Origin: Rhizomicrobium sp.
Lineage (GTDB): Bacteria; Pseudomonadota; Alphaproteobacteria; Micropepsales; Micropepsaceae
DNA: 64,000 nt
Direction: 5' to 3'
Assembly: GCA_037200985.1 (NCBI GenBank)
Contig: JBBCGJ010000001.1
Coordinates: forward strand, 4,564,756-4,628,755
Under the pieces are notes generated by a model. That model saw only the letters and a list, made by a program, of their open reading frames with translations, had not been told where the DNA came from and did not search any database. Positions 21,951 through 30,598 of this stretch are shown piece after piece. A program made the position numbers and the translations under genes. Position 1 is the first letter of the stretch; every line of letters begins with the position of its first letter.

Positions 21951-22107
21951 AGCGTCCATGGCGACGTTCGCCGATGGATCCGGGCGTCGTCGCCGCGCGG
22001 CGCTTCGCGGGGCTTGAAGGAGAAGCTCGTTCTTGGGCCCGCCTCCGATTCCGTGCGCGTTCCGGACGGCACGCGGTCGGACAAAGGCAGGGATGTCGGC
22101 GGTTTGG

Positions 22108-22157
22108 TGGTGGGCGCGACAGGGATTGAACCTGTGAGCCCTCCCGTGCGAAGGGAG
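22108..22157 (-). other. 3'-half tRNA-like sequence, possible attachment-site remnant
   Basis: On the minus strand these 50 bases read as an anticodon-arm-like hairpin, a 5-base variable loop, a perfect T arm (ACAGG TTCAATC CCTGT), a 3' acceptor strand CGCGCCC, discriminator A and CCA. No matching 5' half (acceptor GGGCGCG, D arm) precedes it, so it is not a functional tRNA. Such 3' ends are what tyrosine integrases leave at the far end of an integrated element. It borders a region with an integrase fragment and broken genes. Confidence 0.55.
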
Positions 22158-22252
22158 ACGAGAACCGCAGAATTCCTGAACGTTTTAGCCCAAGAAGAAC
22201 CACTGCCGTTGGCAGCGATCGAACATCTTGGCGGTGGATACCGACCAGACCA

Positions 22253-22609
22253 TCAACGGTCCTTCCGCTGATTGCGTGAACGCAGAAACCGCAGATATTC
22301 GACAAGCGCATCTTCTTCTTCGCGGGTCGTGTCACCCACACGGGCCGCAAGGCGTGTCGTCGAATCCGTGCCCTTTGCATCTTCGGGCACAGGATACCCT
22401 GCCTCCTGCATCACCGTCGCGTAAGGAATGTCGTAGAGCGCGGCGAGCTTGTGCAGAACGACGGGAGACGGTGCGCCGACTTTGGCGGTCTCAAGCTGGC
22501 TCAAATAGGCGTTCGAGATGCCCACCTTGTCCTGGACGGCGCGCAGCGTCAGCTGTTTGCGGCGCCGCCCATCGGCAAGCAGTTGGCCCAGGCGATTCAT
22601 GTTGGTCAT
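22253..22609 (-). CDS. XRE family transcriptional regulator
   Basis: A 118-residue repressor-type protein with an N-terminal Cro/C1 helix-turn-helix (LTLRAVQDKVGISNAYLSQL, then KLAALYDIPYATVMQEAGY) and a short acidic/charged tail. It probably binds the perfect palindrome at 22613-22648, which begins only 3 bases upstream of its ATG and would overlap its promoter, implying autoregulation. No Shine-Dalgarno is visible, so a leaderless message is possible; ATG 22600 is the alternative start. It is divergent from the Fic gene and likely represses it too. Confidence 0.83.
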   Translation of the reverse strand: MTNMNRLGQLLADGRRRKQLTLRAVQDKVGISNAYLSQLETAKVGAPSPVVLHKLAALYDIPYATVMQEAGYPVPEDAKGTDSTTRLAARVGDTTREEEDALVEYLRFLRSRNQRKDR

Positions 22610-22612
22610 GGT

Positions 22613-22648
22613 TGCTTGATATAACAAGCATGGATGTTATATCAAGCA
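22613..22648. promoter_or_regulatory. perfect 13-bp palindrome between XRE and fic
   Basis: The arms TGCTTGATATAAC (22613-22625) and GTTATATCAAGCA (22636-22648) are exact inverted repeats with a 10-base spacer. The site sits immediately upstream of the XRE start and about 110 bases from the Fic start, and each arm contains a TATA-rich -10-like element. It is the obvious operator for the XRE protein. Confidence 0.75.
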
Positions 22649-22758
22649 GTGCAATTATCATTTTTCACGATTCTGTTTGTATGTTATTGCTTTTCACGTT
22701 TTAGGATAGATTTTCATAGATTTTGGCGTTGGACCCCATTTTCGTCGGAGCATTTTTC

Positions 22759-24306
22759 ATGAGTGAGCGCCAACAGAATCGATTTTCGGGGACAGTTAGC
22801 GTTTTTCACGAAAGGCGGCTTCCGGAACCGGCCGTTCCGGCGGGTTACGCCGCCCTTATCGATTCCTTTCACCTGGCCGTCCCGCTCCCGCGTCGCCTCG
22901 CCGCCATTGGTCCTCGACACCGGATCGCCGACACGGCCGAATGGCGCCTCTATACGCCCCGTCATGCGCCGCAGCCGACACTCGACTCCCACCTAACCTT
23001 TGCCCTCAAAAACGAAGGTTTGGATCTCGTCGTCCTGAAGCGCCTCTTCCTGGCCACGGGACCCGCCGAAATCGAAGCCATTGTCCGGCGCTCGCCGACC
23101 GGCGGCTATGCCCGCCGACTCTGGTTTCTCTATGAGTGGTTGACGCAAACGACCCTGAACCTGCCCACAGCGGAAACCGGCGCCTACGTACCGGTGGTGG
23201 ATCCGAGCCAGCAATGGGCCACGGCCGGCGAACTTTCATCGCGCCATCGGGTGAGAAACAATCTGCCCGGAACACCAGACTTCTGCCCCCTCGTCTTCCG
23301 AACGCCGCAACTCGACGCATTCGTCGCCTTGCATCTGGACGCGCGCGCGCGCGCCATTGTCGAGCGCGTTCCCCGCGATCTGCTGTCGCGCACCGCCGCC
23401 TTTCTTCTGCTGAAGGACTCCAGGTCGAGCTATGTGATCGAGGGCGAACGTCCGCCGCAGGACCGCATCCAACGCTGGGGGCGCGTCATCGGCGAAGCGG
23501 GACGAGCGCCCCTCGATGCCGACGAACTCCTGCGCCTGCAGCGCATCGTCATCGGCGATGAGCGTTTTGTTCGGCTCGGTTGGCGCACGGAAGGTGGCTT
23601 CGTCGGCGCACACGACCGCGAAACCCGTGCGCCTATTCCGGATCACATCAGCGCCCGGCCGCAGGACCTGCCGTCGCTTGTCAGCGGCATGATCGCCTTC
23701 GATCATGGTGCGGAAGAGGTGGATGCGGTGATCGCCGCCGCGGTGCTGGCGTTCGGCTTTGTCTATATCCATCCTTTCGAGGACGGCAACGGCCGCATCC
23801 ATCGCTATCTCATGCATCATGTCCTGGCACGGCGTGCCTATAATCCTCCCGGCGTGCATTTTCCGGTGTCCGCCGCAATCCTTGACCGCATCGATGCCTA
23901 TCGCGATGTGCTGGAGAGCTATTCGCGCCGGCTCTTGCCGGTTGTGCAATGGCAGCCGACCGAGGATCACAACGTCGAAGTCCTGAACGATACGGGCGAT
24001 TTCTATCGGTTTTTCGATGCCACGCCGCACGCCGAGTTTTTCTATGCTTGTGTCCAGCAGACCATCGATCATGATCTGCCCGCAGAAGCCCAATTCCTCG
24101 AGAGGTACGATCGATTCCGCACTACCGTGACGGGCGTGGTCGACATGCCGGATCGCACGCTCGACAATCTCTTCGGCTTTTTGCGTCAGAACAACGGTCA
24201 TCTCTCACGCCGAGCGCGCGAGAAAGAATTCGCGGCGTTGACCGACAACGAGCAGGAGCGGATCGAAGCGGCCTACGCTGAGATTTTCGCGCCCGAAACC
24301 GTCTAG
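22759..24306 (+). CDS. Fic domain protein, probable AMP-transferase
   Basis: A 515-residue Fic protein. The catalytic motif HPFEDGNGRIHR is intact with His338 and Arg346. An inhibitory motif of the [ST]xxxE[GN] type, SYVIEG, is at residues 224-229, upstream of the Fic core, so this is an N-terminally autoinhibited (class II) enzyme that should transfer AMP to a hydroxyl of a target protein. The C-terminal 130 residues may form a winged-helix tail. The ATG at 22759 has GGAG upstream. It is paired head to head with an XRE gene around a perfect palindrome, in DNA that looks horizontally acquired. Its target is unknown. Confidence 0.9.
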   Translation: MSERQQNRFSGTVSVFHERRLPEPAVPAGYAALIDSFHLAVPLPRRLAAIGPRHRIADTAEWRLYTPRHAPQPTLDSHLTFALKNEGLDLVVLKRLFLATGPAEIEAIVRRSPTGGYARRLWFLYEWLTQTTLNLPTAETGAYVPVVDPSQQWATAGELSSRHRVRNNLPGTPDFCPLVFRTPQLDAFVALHLDARARAIVERVPRDLLSRTAAFLLLKDSRSSYVIEGERPPQDRIQRWGRVIGEAGRAPLDADELLRLQRIVIGDERFVRLGWRTEGGFVGAHDRETRAPIPDHISARPQDLPSLVSGMIAFDHGAEEVDAVIAAAVLAFGFVYIHPFEDGNGRIHRYLMHHVLARRAYNPPGVHFPVSAAILDRIDAYRDVLESYSRRLLPVVQWQPTEDHNVEVLNDTGDFYRFFDATPHAEFFYACVQQTIDHDLPAEAQFLERYDRFRTTVTGVVDMPDRTLDNLFGFLRQNNGHLSRRAREKEFAALTDNEQERIEAAYAEIFAPETV

Positions 24307-24340
24307 CCCTGCGGCCCCGCGAACGCGTGTCTACGCAGCC

Positions 24341-24496
24341 TCACGAGGCCTTGCGCTGGCGCTTCAACGCGGCCACGACGATCGGCGGCAGGAACATGCC
24401 CCGCGGATCGTCATTCTTGGATTCCTTCACATAGGCGAAGCTTTCTTCCAGCTCGACTTGGTCCACAAGCATGGTCAGACCTTCGGTGAGGCCATG
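24341..24496 (-). pseudogene. tyrosine integrase fragment
   Basis: The last ~50 codons of a minus-strand frame read TEGLTMLVDQVELEESFAYV then KESKNDDPRGMFLPPIVVAA. This resembles the segment of phage-type integrases from the RxSE helix to the beta hairpin carrying the catalytic Lys (here in ESKN), ending before the HxxR and Tyr motifs. The preceding part of the frame does not look like integrase and the catalytic Arg, His and Tyr are absent. I read it as a decayed integrase; the assignment rests on about 45 residues. Confidence 0.5.
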
Positions 24497-25162
24497 GGCA
24501 TGCACGTGGAGGTACGGCAAGAAACGGGACCATCGCCAAGCGCTTGCTTGTCGAGAGGAGCGGCGCAACGCCGAGTGCTAATTCTTGACAAATTGAAACG
24601 GCATGATCCGCGCCAGGCTGAGAGCCGAAAGCCTGCAGCTTGCGAACTACGACTAGCTATAGTCTCACCGAGGTGCGAATGAAGAGCCTTGGTTTGCTTG
24701 ATCACGTTCTCGGACGAAGGCTCGCCTGCACGTCGAAGTACTTCTGAGCTGCGCCGCGAGCATCGAATTTACGACCCTCCGGTTTCCGCAGGCTCTGCAC
24801 GATTTAGGTGACGCCGATGCGTATCCGAGGCGTGCCACCGAAAACCGCCGCCTCGGAGAGTGACGCCGTTTCGCGATTTACGAACGCGCTTTCGTGACAT
24901 CAGATTGCTCGTTACGTCGGTTCGGCGGACAGATTGCGAAGGGCACTTCGCCCAAGGCAATGCGTCATATGAACTGACGCGTTCTTGGGCCTTTGCGCAA
25001 ACCAATGGCAGCGAAGTGCTGCCGGGCCGGTCGGGTTGGCCATGAGGCGCGCCAGTGAGGACGCCCCCCTTGCGCGCTTTCTTTCCTTGCTCGCCGACCT
25101 GAAACGGAGAGAGATTGGCGTCGTTACCGTAAGACCTGACCAAACGACACGGAATCCCCGAT
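24497..25162. other. region without recognisable genes
   Basis: About 660 bases between the integrase fragment and the GST gene. Several short frames are open on both strands, but none shows a conserved motif, a ribosome site or a plausible protein composition. It is best read as decayed insertion DNA. Confidence 0.5.
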
Positions 25163-25858
25163 ATGACGGATTACAAGCTCTACTACTGGTCCGTGCCGTT
25201 CCGCGGCCAGTTCGTGCGCGCTGTGCTGGCCTATGCCGGCAAGACCTGGACCGAAGGCGGCGACGAGGCGATCTCGGAACTGATGGACGGTCCGGTCAAG
25301 GACATGCCGGTTCCCTTCATGGGGCCGCCGCTCCTGATCGACAAAAAGGCGAACGTCGCCATCTCTCAGATGCCGGCCATCGTCCTTTATCTGGGCGAGA
25401 CGCTGAAGCTCATGCCGACGGAACCGGCCCTGCGCGCCCTGACCATGAAGATCGTCAACGACGCCAACGATGTGATCGATGAAATTACGCTGGATGGCGG
25501 CCGCGAAATGTGGACGAAGAAGCGCTGGCAGGAATTCGTCCCGCGGTTGAAGAAATGGACGTCGTTCTGGGAGGAGATCGGACGCCGCCATGAGCTTGCC
25601 GCTGCCTCCGGCTTCCTGCTGGGCGGCAAGACGCCGGGCATCGCCGACATCGTGACCGCCACCCTCTGGTCGACCATGACCGACCGCTTTCCCAAGATCG
25701 GGACAATCCTCGAGGACACGGCACCCGTGACGGCGGCTCTGACAAAGCGGATCGCAAATCTTCCGCCCCTGGCCAAGCTTGCCGCCAAGGCGCGGCGCGA
25801 CTACGGAGAATCCTATTGCGGCGGCCAAATCGAGGCTTCGCTACGCAAGGTCCTGTGA
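25163..25858 (+). CDS. glutathione S-transferase family protein
   Basis: A 231-residue cytosolic GST-like protein. The thioredoxin-like N-terminal domain begins KLYYWSVPFRGQFVRAVLAY and includes the glutathione gamma-glutamyl site SQMPAIVLYLGE; the helical C-terminal domain has GKTPGIADIVTATLW, the conserved N-cap/hydrophobic staple region. It should conjugate glutathione to an electrophile or act as an isomerase/peroxidase; the substrate is unknown. It lies alone among fragments in the scarred 22-27 kb region. Confidence 0.87.
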   Translation: MTDYKLYYWSVPFRGQFVRAVLAYAGKTWTEGGDEAISELMDGPVKDMPVPFMGPPLLIDKKANVAISQMPAIVLYLGETLKLMPTEPALRALTMKIVNDANDVIDEITLDGGREMWTKKRWQEFVPRLKKWTSFWEEIGRRHELAAASGFLLGGKTPGIADIVTATLWSTMTDRFPKIGTILEDTAPVTAALTKRIANLPPLAKLAAKARRDYGESYCGGQIEASLRKVL

Positions 25859-25902
25859 GCAATGGCGAGCGGCGCCTCTCATGCGGACAGCTCGACAACG
25901 GG

Positions 25903-26106
25903 GTGGCGCCGGACCTGACCGGGAATCCGCGCACCGGGCTCGGCCGCTGGTCGGCGGACGCCACCAGCATCGTCCATATGATCCTAGCAGGCGACCGGAC
26001 AGCGACAACGCCCCGGCGCCCGACGCCGCTGACCATGCCGAGCTTTGCCTGGAAGCTGACCGACCGGCAGATCGCCGATGTGACAACCTATGTTCGTAAC
26101 AGCTGA
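25903..26106 (+). pseudogene. C-terminal fragment of a cytochrome c family protein
   Basis: The frame reads VAPDLTGNP, then IVHMILAGDRTAT, PTPLTMPSFAWKLTDRQIAD and VTTYVRNS, then a stop. This is the C-terminal pattern of membrane-associated diheme/triheme cytochrome c subunits of dehydrogenases, including the Met-ligand loop (TMPSF). No CxxCH haem motif remains and no start is visible, so it is a remnant. Confidence 0.6.
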
Positions 26107-26141
26107 GGCAGCAGCGCCGCGCCGGTGGACGTCGGCGTGGT

Positions 26142-26342
26142 CGCGAGGTTGCCTATATCGAATCCGGCTCGGCGACCGTCTCGATTCACGGCAGGCCCGA
26201 TCAGCCGCTTTCCGCGCGGCAATCCTTTGCGGTCCCGCCGGAAACCGTACACAGCGTCAGGAACACGGGAAACACCCCGCTTGTCATGGTCTCGACCTAT
26301 ATCGTCGACAAGGACAAGCCCATCGCCTCGCCTGCGCCCTGA
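26142..26342 (+). pseudogene. C-terminal fragment of a cupin-domain protein
   Basis: The frame reads REVAYIESGSATVSIHGRPD, then ARQSFAVPPETVHSVRNTG and a stop after DKDKPIASPAP. This is the second half of a small exported-type cupin (metal-binding His in PETVHS). The N-terminal half is missing and directly abuts the cytochrome fragment, suggesting deletion between two once-separate genes. Confidence 0.6.
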
Positions 26343-26427
26343 GTGTTCGGCACCTGGATTGCGCGATCCAGATCGCGCGACAGAGGTTTTGGACCACTGG
26401 ATATCGCCAGCGGATAGGGCGCCTCGG

Positions 26428-26652
26428 CTAATTCCCCGGCCTACTTGTCCGCTTGGGGTCGAATCCGGCCGATGTAAGTTGACCCGGCTGGCTCCGGCCC
26501 TCGTAGGGATTTCGGACGTACAGCGCCAGCACTCCATCTACGTGAACTAGGTCCGCCTGTAGTTTGTCCAGGCGCTTGTAGAGGTCCGCGATCTCGCCAG
26601 CGATGGCAGACCGCCGCTCTTTCAGGCCTGAGATAATGAATGCGTCGCCCAT
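26428..26652 (-). CDS. small hypothetical coiled-coil protein
   Basis: A 74-residue protein beginning MGDAFIISGLKERRSAIAGE and continuing with a heptad-like helix through LYKRLDKLQADLVHVDGVLA. This pattern is common to small uncharacterised proteins of alphaproteobacterial accessory regions. The last 20 residues look unlike the family; the overlapping frame ends TYIGRIRPQADK, which resembles a usual basic IRPKR-type tail, so a frameshift near 26480 is possible. It is next to tRNA-Arg. Function unknown. Confidence 0.55.
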   Translation of the reverse strand: MGDAFIISGLKERRSAIAGEIADLYKRLDKLQADLVHVDGVLALYVRNPYEGRSQPGQLTSAGFDPKRTSRPGN

Positions 26653-26713
26653 GCTGAAAAGCTAGGCGACGCGGCGTCAGATTTCTTGTGGTTGCGCCAA
26701 CATAGCGAAACAC

Positions 26714-26790
<77 letters not shown>

Positions 26791-27263
26791 GTGTAATCGA
26801 AACAGATACTTGGCGATGCGGCCCTGTGCAAGTTGTGAGCGATTGCCACCGGACAGGTGCCTGATCGTTCGCGTTTGTCGAAGACGTGTGCCGTCGCGAC
26901 AATCGACGCCCACTAACGCGCGGGCTTTGTCGATGTCGAGCGCAGCTCGATCCTTATGCCGAACAACCGTGCGCTTGGGCGGCGATGCCTTCAGCGGCTT
27001 AGCCCGGCCCGTCCGCTAGTCATTCGCTTTTTTTTGGATCTGTTCTCGCTGGCAGGAAGCAAGCCTTTTTTGCCGGGAATCCGATGGACCCTGCGGCCTG
27101 GCCACGGGTAGTTGCGCATTAGCAACATATATTCGTCAAATCGAGATATTTTGCGTGGAATTTTATTGATCTTTTAGATCATAATGGGAATAACAAAGGA
27201 CATTAACACAACAATGCGCAGGCGGGCCGAGTGGCGACGACCGTGCGAAGGGGAGGATTCAGT
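26791..27263. other. intergenic region upstream of TonB receptor
   Basis: About 470 bases with no convincing gene. The half nearest the receptor (27110-27215) is AT-rich and carries two short dyads, GTTGC-GCATTA-GCAAC and TGATC-TTTTA-GATCA (27167-27181), that may mark the receptor promoter/operator. Confidence 0.4.
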
Positions 27264-29531
27264 ATGACGCTAGGTGGACAGCCTCGGCTTTTCCCGAATG
27301 GGTTGCTGATGGGCGCCGTGTTGCTTTCGGCCATTCCACAAGTCGTGCAGGCTCAGGACCAGACCCAGGGCTCAATCGAGACGGTGGTCGTTACCGCACT
27401 GAAGCGCGATGTGTCGGTGCAAAACGCGCCTGCGGCGATCACGGCCCTAAGTGGCGACCAACTTCGCAACGATCAGATCACGAATGTCGCCCAAATAAGC
27501 GAGAAAGTCCCAAGCTTGGACATCGGCGCCGCTGGCGGAACGACGCTCGTCGCAATTCGCGGCGTGAGCATGGACGCCATCATCGGCGGCCTGGAAGGGT
27601 CGGTCGCGATCCACAACAACGGCGTCTATCTCTCGCAAGCCGCTCCGATGGACTTCCTCCTGATGGACGTCGGCTCCGTCGAAGTCCTGCGTGGTCCGCA
27701 GGGTACGCTCTATGGACGCAACGCGACCGGCGGCGCCATCAATTTCGCCCCGGCTCAACCGACGGATACGTTCGGCGGCTACGTAAACGCCGGATACGGC
27801 AACTTCAACACCTGGCGGGTGGAAAGCGCCGTTTCCGGTCCGCTCACGGACAATCTTCAAGGGCGGCTTTATGTGATGCACGACGCCCGCGAAACGGGAT
27901 ATGCCGAAAATCTTGCCACCGGAAATCACCTTGGCGGCTACAACGAATCGGGCGCGCGCGGCGCACTTCGATACGAACCGACCAGCAACCTCACGGTCGA
28001 TCTTTCCGGCTTCTGGTTCAACGACTACGATACGCTGGACTTCTGGACCAATACGACGCCCCCCAGCGCCGCGGCCATCGCTTCAAATCCCGATTTTTTG
28101 AATCATCCCATTTCCTTCGATCCTCGCAAATTTTATTTCGATTTCGAACCGGCGGCCCATCAATTGGACGAAGGCGCCCAGCTCGAAGCAAATTGGGTGA
28201 TCTCGCCGGATATCGCGCTGCGGTCCAGCACCGCCTATGTCTATCTGAACTTCACGCGCCAGCACGGCGATTGCGAAGCAACCGCCACCCCTACCTGCAG
28301 CGCCAATCGCGTCGATAAGTCAAAATCGTTTCAGCAGGAATTCGATCTCAAATTCTCGCTGTTCGACAAGCGGCTGAGTGGCCTGCTGGGCGCCTTCTAC
28401 GATCAGGACAAGGGCGACTTCGATCAAGAGTTTCCATGGAACAACGCCGCCCAGGGGTTCGTTTTCGTCGACGGCGCACCGCTCCCGAACGGTTCCCAGA
28501 CGGAGCAGATCTTCACACAGACCACGACGTCGAAGGCGCTGTTCACCGATCTCACCCTCAAACTGACGGACGCCGTTGATCTATACGGCGGCGCGCGATG
28601 GAGCGAAGATCGGCGAAGCATATTGCTGACAAGCGGTTTGCAGGTGGTACCCGGCCTGGTCCTGGGCTGCTCCGACGACACCGATCGCGCCACGTTCAAC
28701 AACATCTCCGGCAAAGCCGGAGTGCAGTATCATTTTTCCGATGGCGGACAGATATACGCCCAATGGCAACAGGGCTTTAAGGCCGGTGGATTCAACCCCG
28801 CCGCTTGTTCCGGCGCCAGTGACGCGATCTTCAAGCCGGAAACCATCACCGCCTATGAGATCGGATACAAGACCACGGCATTCGACGACACATTGACGTT
28901 CAATGCGGCTGCTTTCTACTACGACTACAGCAATCTTCAGATCGCGCAGATCTTCGGAGTCAGCTATCAAATCGTGAACGCCGCCTCCGCAACGATCGGC
29001 GGTGTCGAATTGGAGAGCACCTGGAAGCCGACCAGTGCGCTGTCGTTCGACGCAAACGCGTCTTTGATACCGGAGGCCAAATACGGTGATTACGACAACT
29101 TCGACCCCCTCAATCCGGGATCGGGTACGATTCCCTGCGCCAACGCCCCCCTTCCCACCGATCTATGTGAGGTTCTGACCGGCAAGCGCCTGAATCGCGC
29201 GCCGAAATTCACATTGAACTTCGGGGCGCAATACGACTGGGCGCTGAACGGACTCGGCGACGTCGTCCTGCGGGGCGAAGTCTATCACTCCAGCGACGTC
29301 TACTTCCGACCGTTCAATCTGCCGAGCGACACGCAATCGGCGTATACCTTGGGCAACCTCTACGCCACGTTCATTCCCGAAAATTCGAATTTCGCCGTGA
29401 GGGCGTATGTTCGCAACGTTTCCAACGAGACCGTTCTTTCGGGTGAGTTCACCGAAGACGTCACGCAGTCCATGGAGGGACAGTTCGCGCCTCCGCGCAC
29501 TTACGGCGTGACGGCGTCCTACACCTTCTAA
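27264..29531 (+). CDS. TonB-dependent receptor
   Basis: A 755-residue outer-membrane receptor. A signal peptide ends near VVQAQDQ, then comes ETVVVTALKRDVSVQNAP, a plug with VEVLRGPQGTLYGRNATGG, and a barrel ending PPRTYGVTASYTF, with the expected C-terminal aromatic. GGGGAGG lies upstream of the ATG. A strong intrinsic terminator follows 21 bases after the stop, so it is transcribed alone. It borders the CoA-dependent catabolic cluster at 29.6-42 kb and may import that cluster's substrate; its base composition looks less GC-rich than the genes left of 21 kb. Confidence 0.92.
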   Translation: MTLGGQPRLFPNGLLMGAVLLSAIPQVVQAQDQTQGSIETVVVTALKRDVSVQNAPAAITALSGDQLRNDQITNVAQISEKVPSLDIGAAGGTTLVAIRGVSMDAIIGGLEGSVAIHNNGVYLSQAAPMDFLLMDVGSVEVLRGPQGTLYGRNATGGAINFAPAQPTDTFGGYVNAGYGNFNTWRVESAVSGPLTDNLQGRLYVMHDARETGYAENLATGNHLGGYNESGARGALRYEPTSNLTVDLSGFWFNDYDTLDFWTNTTPPSAAAIASNPDFLNHPISFDPRKFYFDFEPAAHQLDEGAQLEANWVISPDIALRSSTAYVYLNFTRQHGDCEATATPTCSANRVDKSKSFQQEFDLKFSLFDKRLSGLLGAFYDQDKGDFDQEFPWNNAAQGFVFVDGAPLPNGSQTEQIFTQTTTSKALFTDLTLKLTDAVDLYGGARWSEDRRSILLTSGLQVVPGLVLGCSDDTDRATFNNISGKAGVQYHFSDGGQIYAQWQQGFKAGGFNPAACSGASDAIFKPETITAYEIGYKTTAFDDTLTFNAAAFYYDYSNLQIAQIFGVSYQIVNAASATIGGVELESTWKPTSALSFDANASLIPEAKYGDYDNFDPLNPGSGTIPCANAPLPTDLCEVLTGKRLNRAPKFTLNFGAQYDWALNGLGDVVLRGEVYHSSDVYFRPFNLPSDTQSAYTLGNLYATFIPENSNFAVRAYVRNVSNETVLSGEFTEDVTQSMEGQFAPPRTYGVTASYTF

Positions 29532-29552
29532 GGTGGCCAATGCGCCCCCGGT

Positions 29553-29590
29553 CCGGACCGCGCCTCTCGAGCGCGCGGTCCGGTTTTTTT
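29553..29590 (+). terminator. intrinsic terminator after TonB receptor
   Basis: A perfect 11-bp stem CCGGACCGCGC / GCGCGGTCCGG with a 9-base loop is followed by seven T residues. Confidence 0.92.
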
Positions 29591-29626
29591 GCGTGAAGCG
29601 CTCCATTGCCAAGCGGGAATTCTCGA

Positions 29627-30598
29627 ATGAACGCCGATAGCCGGTCCGTGCGCGATAAGCTGTTCGACCAGCTGCGGCTTCCCATCATGGCTGCGCCGAT
29701 GTTTCTGGTCTCGGGACCCGACCTTGTCATCGCGCAATGCAAAGCCGGCGTGCTTGGCTCGTTTCCGGCCCTCAATGCCCGATCGGCCACGCAGCTGGAC
29801 GATTGGCTGCATGCGATCGGCGAGAACCGCGGCAGCATCCCCTTCGCGGTGAACCTGATCGTCCATGGCTCCAACAGGCGGCTGGACGAGGGGCTGAACA
29901 TGTGCGCGAAGCACAAGGTCCCGGTGGTCATCACCTCGCTGGGGGCGCGAAGCGAGATCAATTCGGCGATCCACGGCTATGGCGGCCTCGTCCTGCACGA
30001 CGTCATTCACGATCGACACGCCCGCAAGGCGGTGGAACGGGGAGCCGACGGCATCGTGGCGGTCGCGGCCGGGGCCGGCGGGCACGGCGGTACGCAAAGC
30101 CCGTTCGCGCTCATCCAGGAGATTCGTGCCTGGTATGACGGACCGCTGGCGCTTGCCGGGGCGATCTCCAACGGCCGTTCCCTGCTGTGCGCGCGCGTCC
30201 TCGGCGCCGATTGCGGCTATATCGGTTCTCCGTTCATCGCGACGCATGAGGCAAGTGCCGACGAGGCCTACAAGGCCATGGTGGTAAGCAGCACCGCGGC
30301 CGACGTGATCTACACCGACCGTCTTTCGGGCATTGCCGGCAACTATCTGCGGCCGTCCATTCTTCGTGCCGGTCTCGATCCGGACAACCTCGGCGATCTT
30401 GAAGAGCGGCTGGGTCTTGGGAAGCCGAACCCCGAAGCGAAAATCTGGAAGGATATCTGGGGAGCGGGGCAGGGCATCGGAGCCATCGACCGGATCACAA
30501 GCACCGCGGCGCTGATAGGACGCTTCGCGCGCGAATACGACGATGCAACGCGCGCGATTGCCGGCCTGAAGGCTCGCCGCCCCCAGGCAGACGGTTAA
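29627..30598 (+). CDS. nitronate monooxygenase family protein
   Basis: A 323-residue FMN enzyme of the nitronate monooxygenase (2-nitropropane dioxygenase) family. The TIM barrel starts LPIMAAPMFLVSGPDLV; AAGAGGHGGTQSPFALIQEI carries the conserved His, and LAGAISNGRSL with GADCGYIGSPFIAT forms the FMN phosphate site. Members oxidise alkyl nitronates, but many homologues in catabolic clusters act as flavin enoyl reductases or have unknown roles. Its stop overlaps the stop of the convergent acyl-CoA dehydrogenase by 4 bases. Confidence 0.88.
   Translation: MNADSRSVRDKLFDQLRLPIMAAPMFLVSGPDLVIAQCKAGVLGSFPALNARSATQLDDWLHAIGENRGSIPFAVNLIVHGSNRRLDEGLNMCAKHKVPVVITSLGARSEINSAIHGYGGLVLHDVIHDRHARKAVERGADGIVAVAAGAGGHGGTQSPFALIQEIRAWYDGPLALAGAISNGRSLLCARVLGADCGYIGSPFIATHEASADEAYKAMVVSSTAADVIYTDRLSGIAGNYLRPSILRAGLDPDNLGDLEERLGLGKPNPEAKIWKDIWGAGQGIGAIDRITSTAALIGRFAREYDDATRAIAGLKARRPQADG

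Noticed and set aside
22108..22157. Complete tRNA gene
   Set aside because: Acceptor 5' strand and D arm are absent and the anticodon loop is abnormal, so only the 3' half is present.
24769..25143. 124-codon minus-strand frame left of the GST gene
   Set aside because: Composition and lack of motifs suggest chance in decayed DNA.
26810..27019. 69-codon frame after tRNA-Arg
   Set aside because: No start signal or recognisable motif; Arg-rich composition typical of chance frames.
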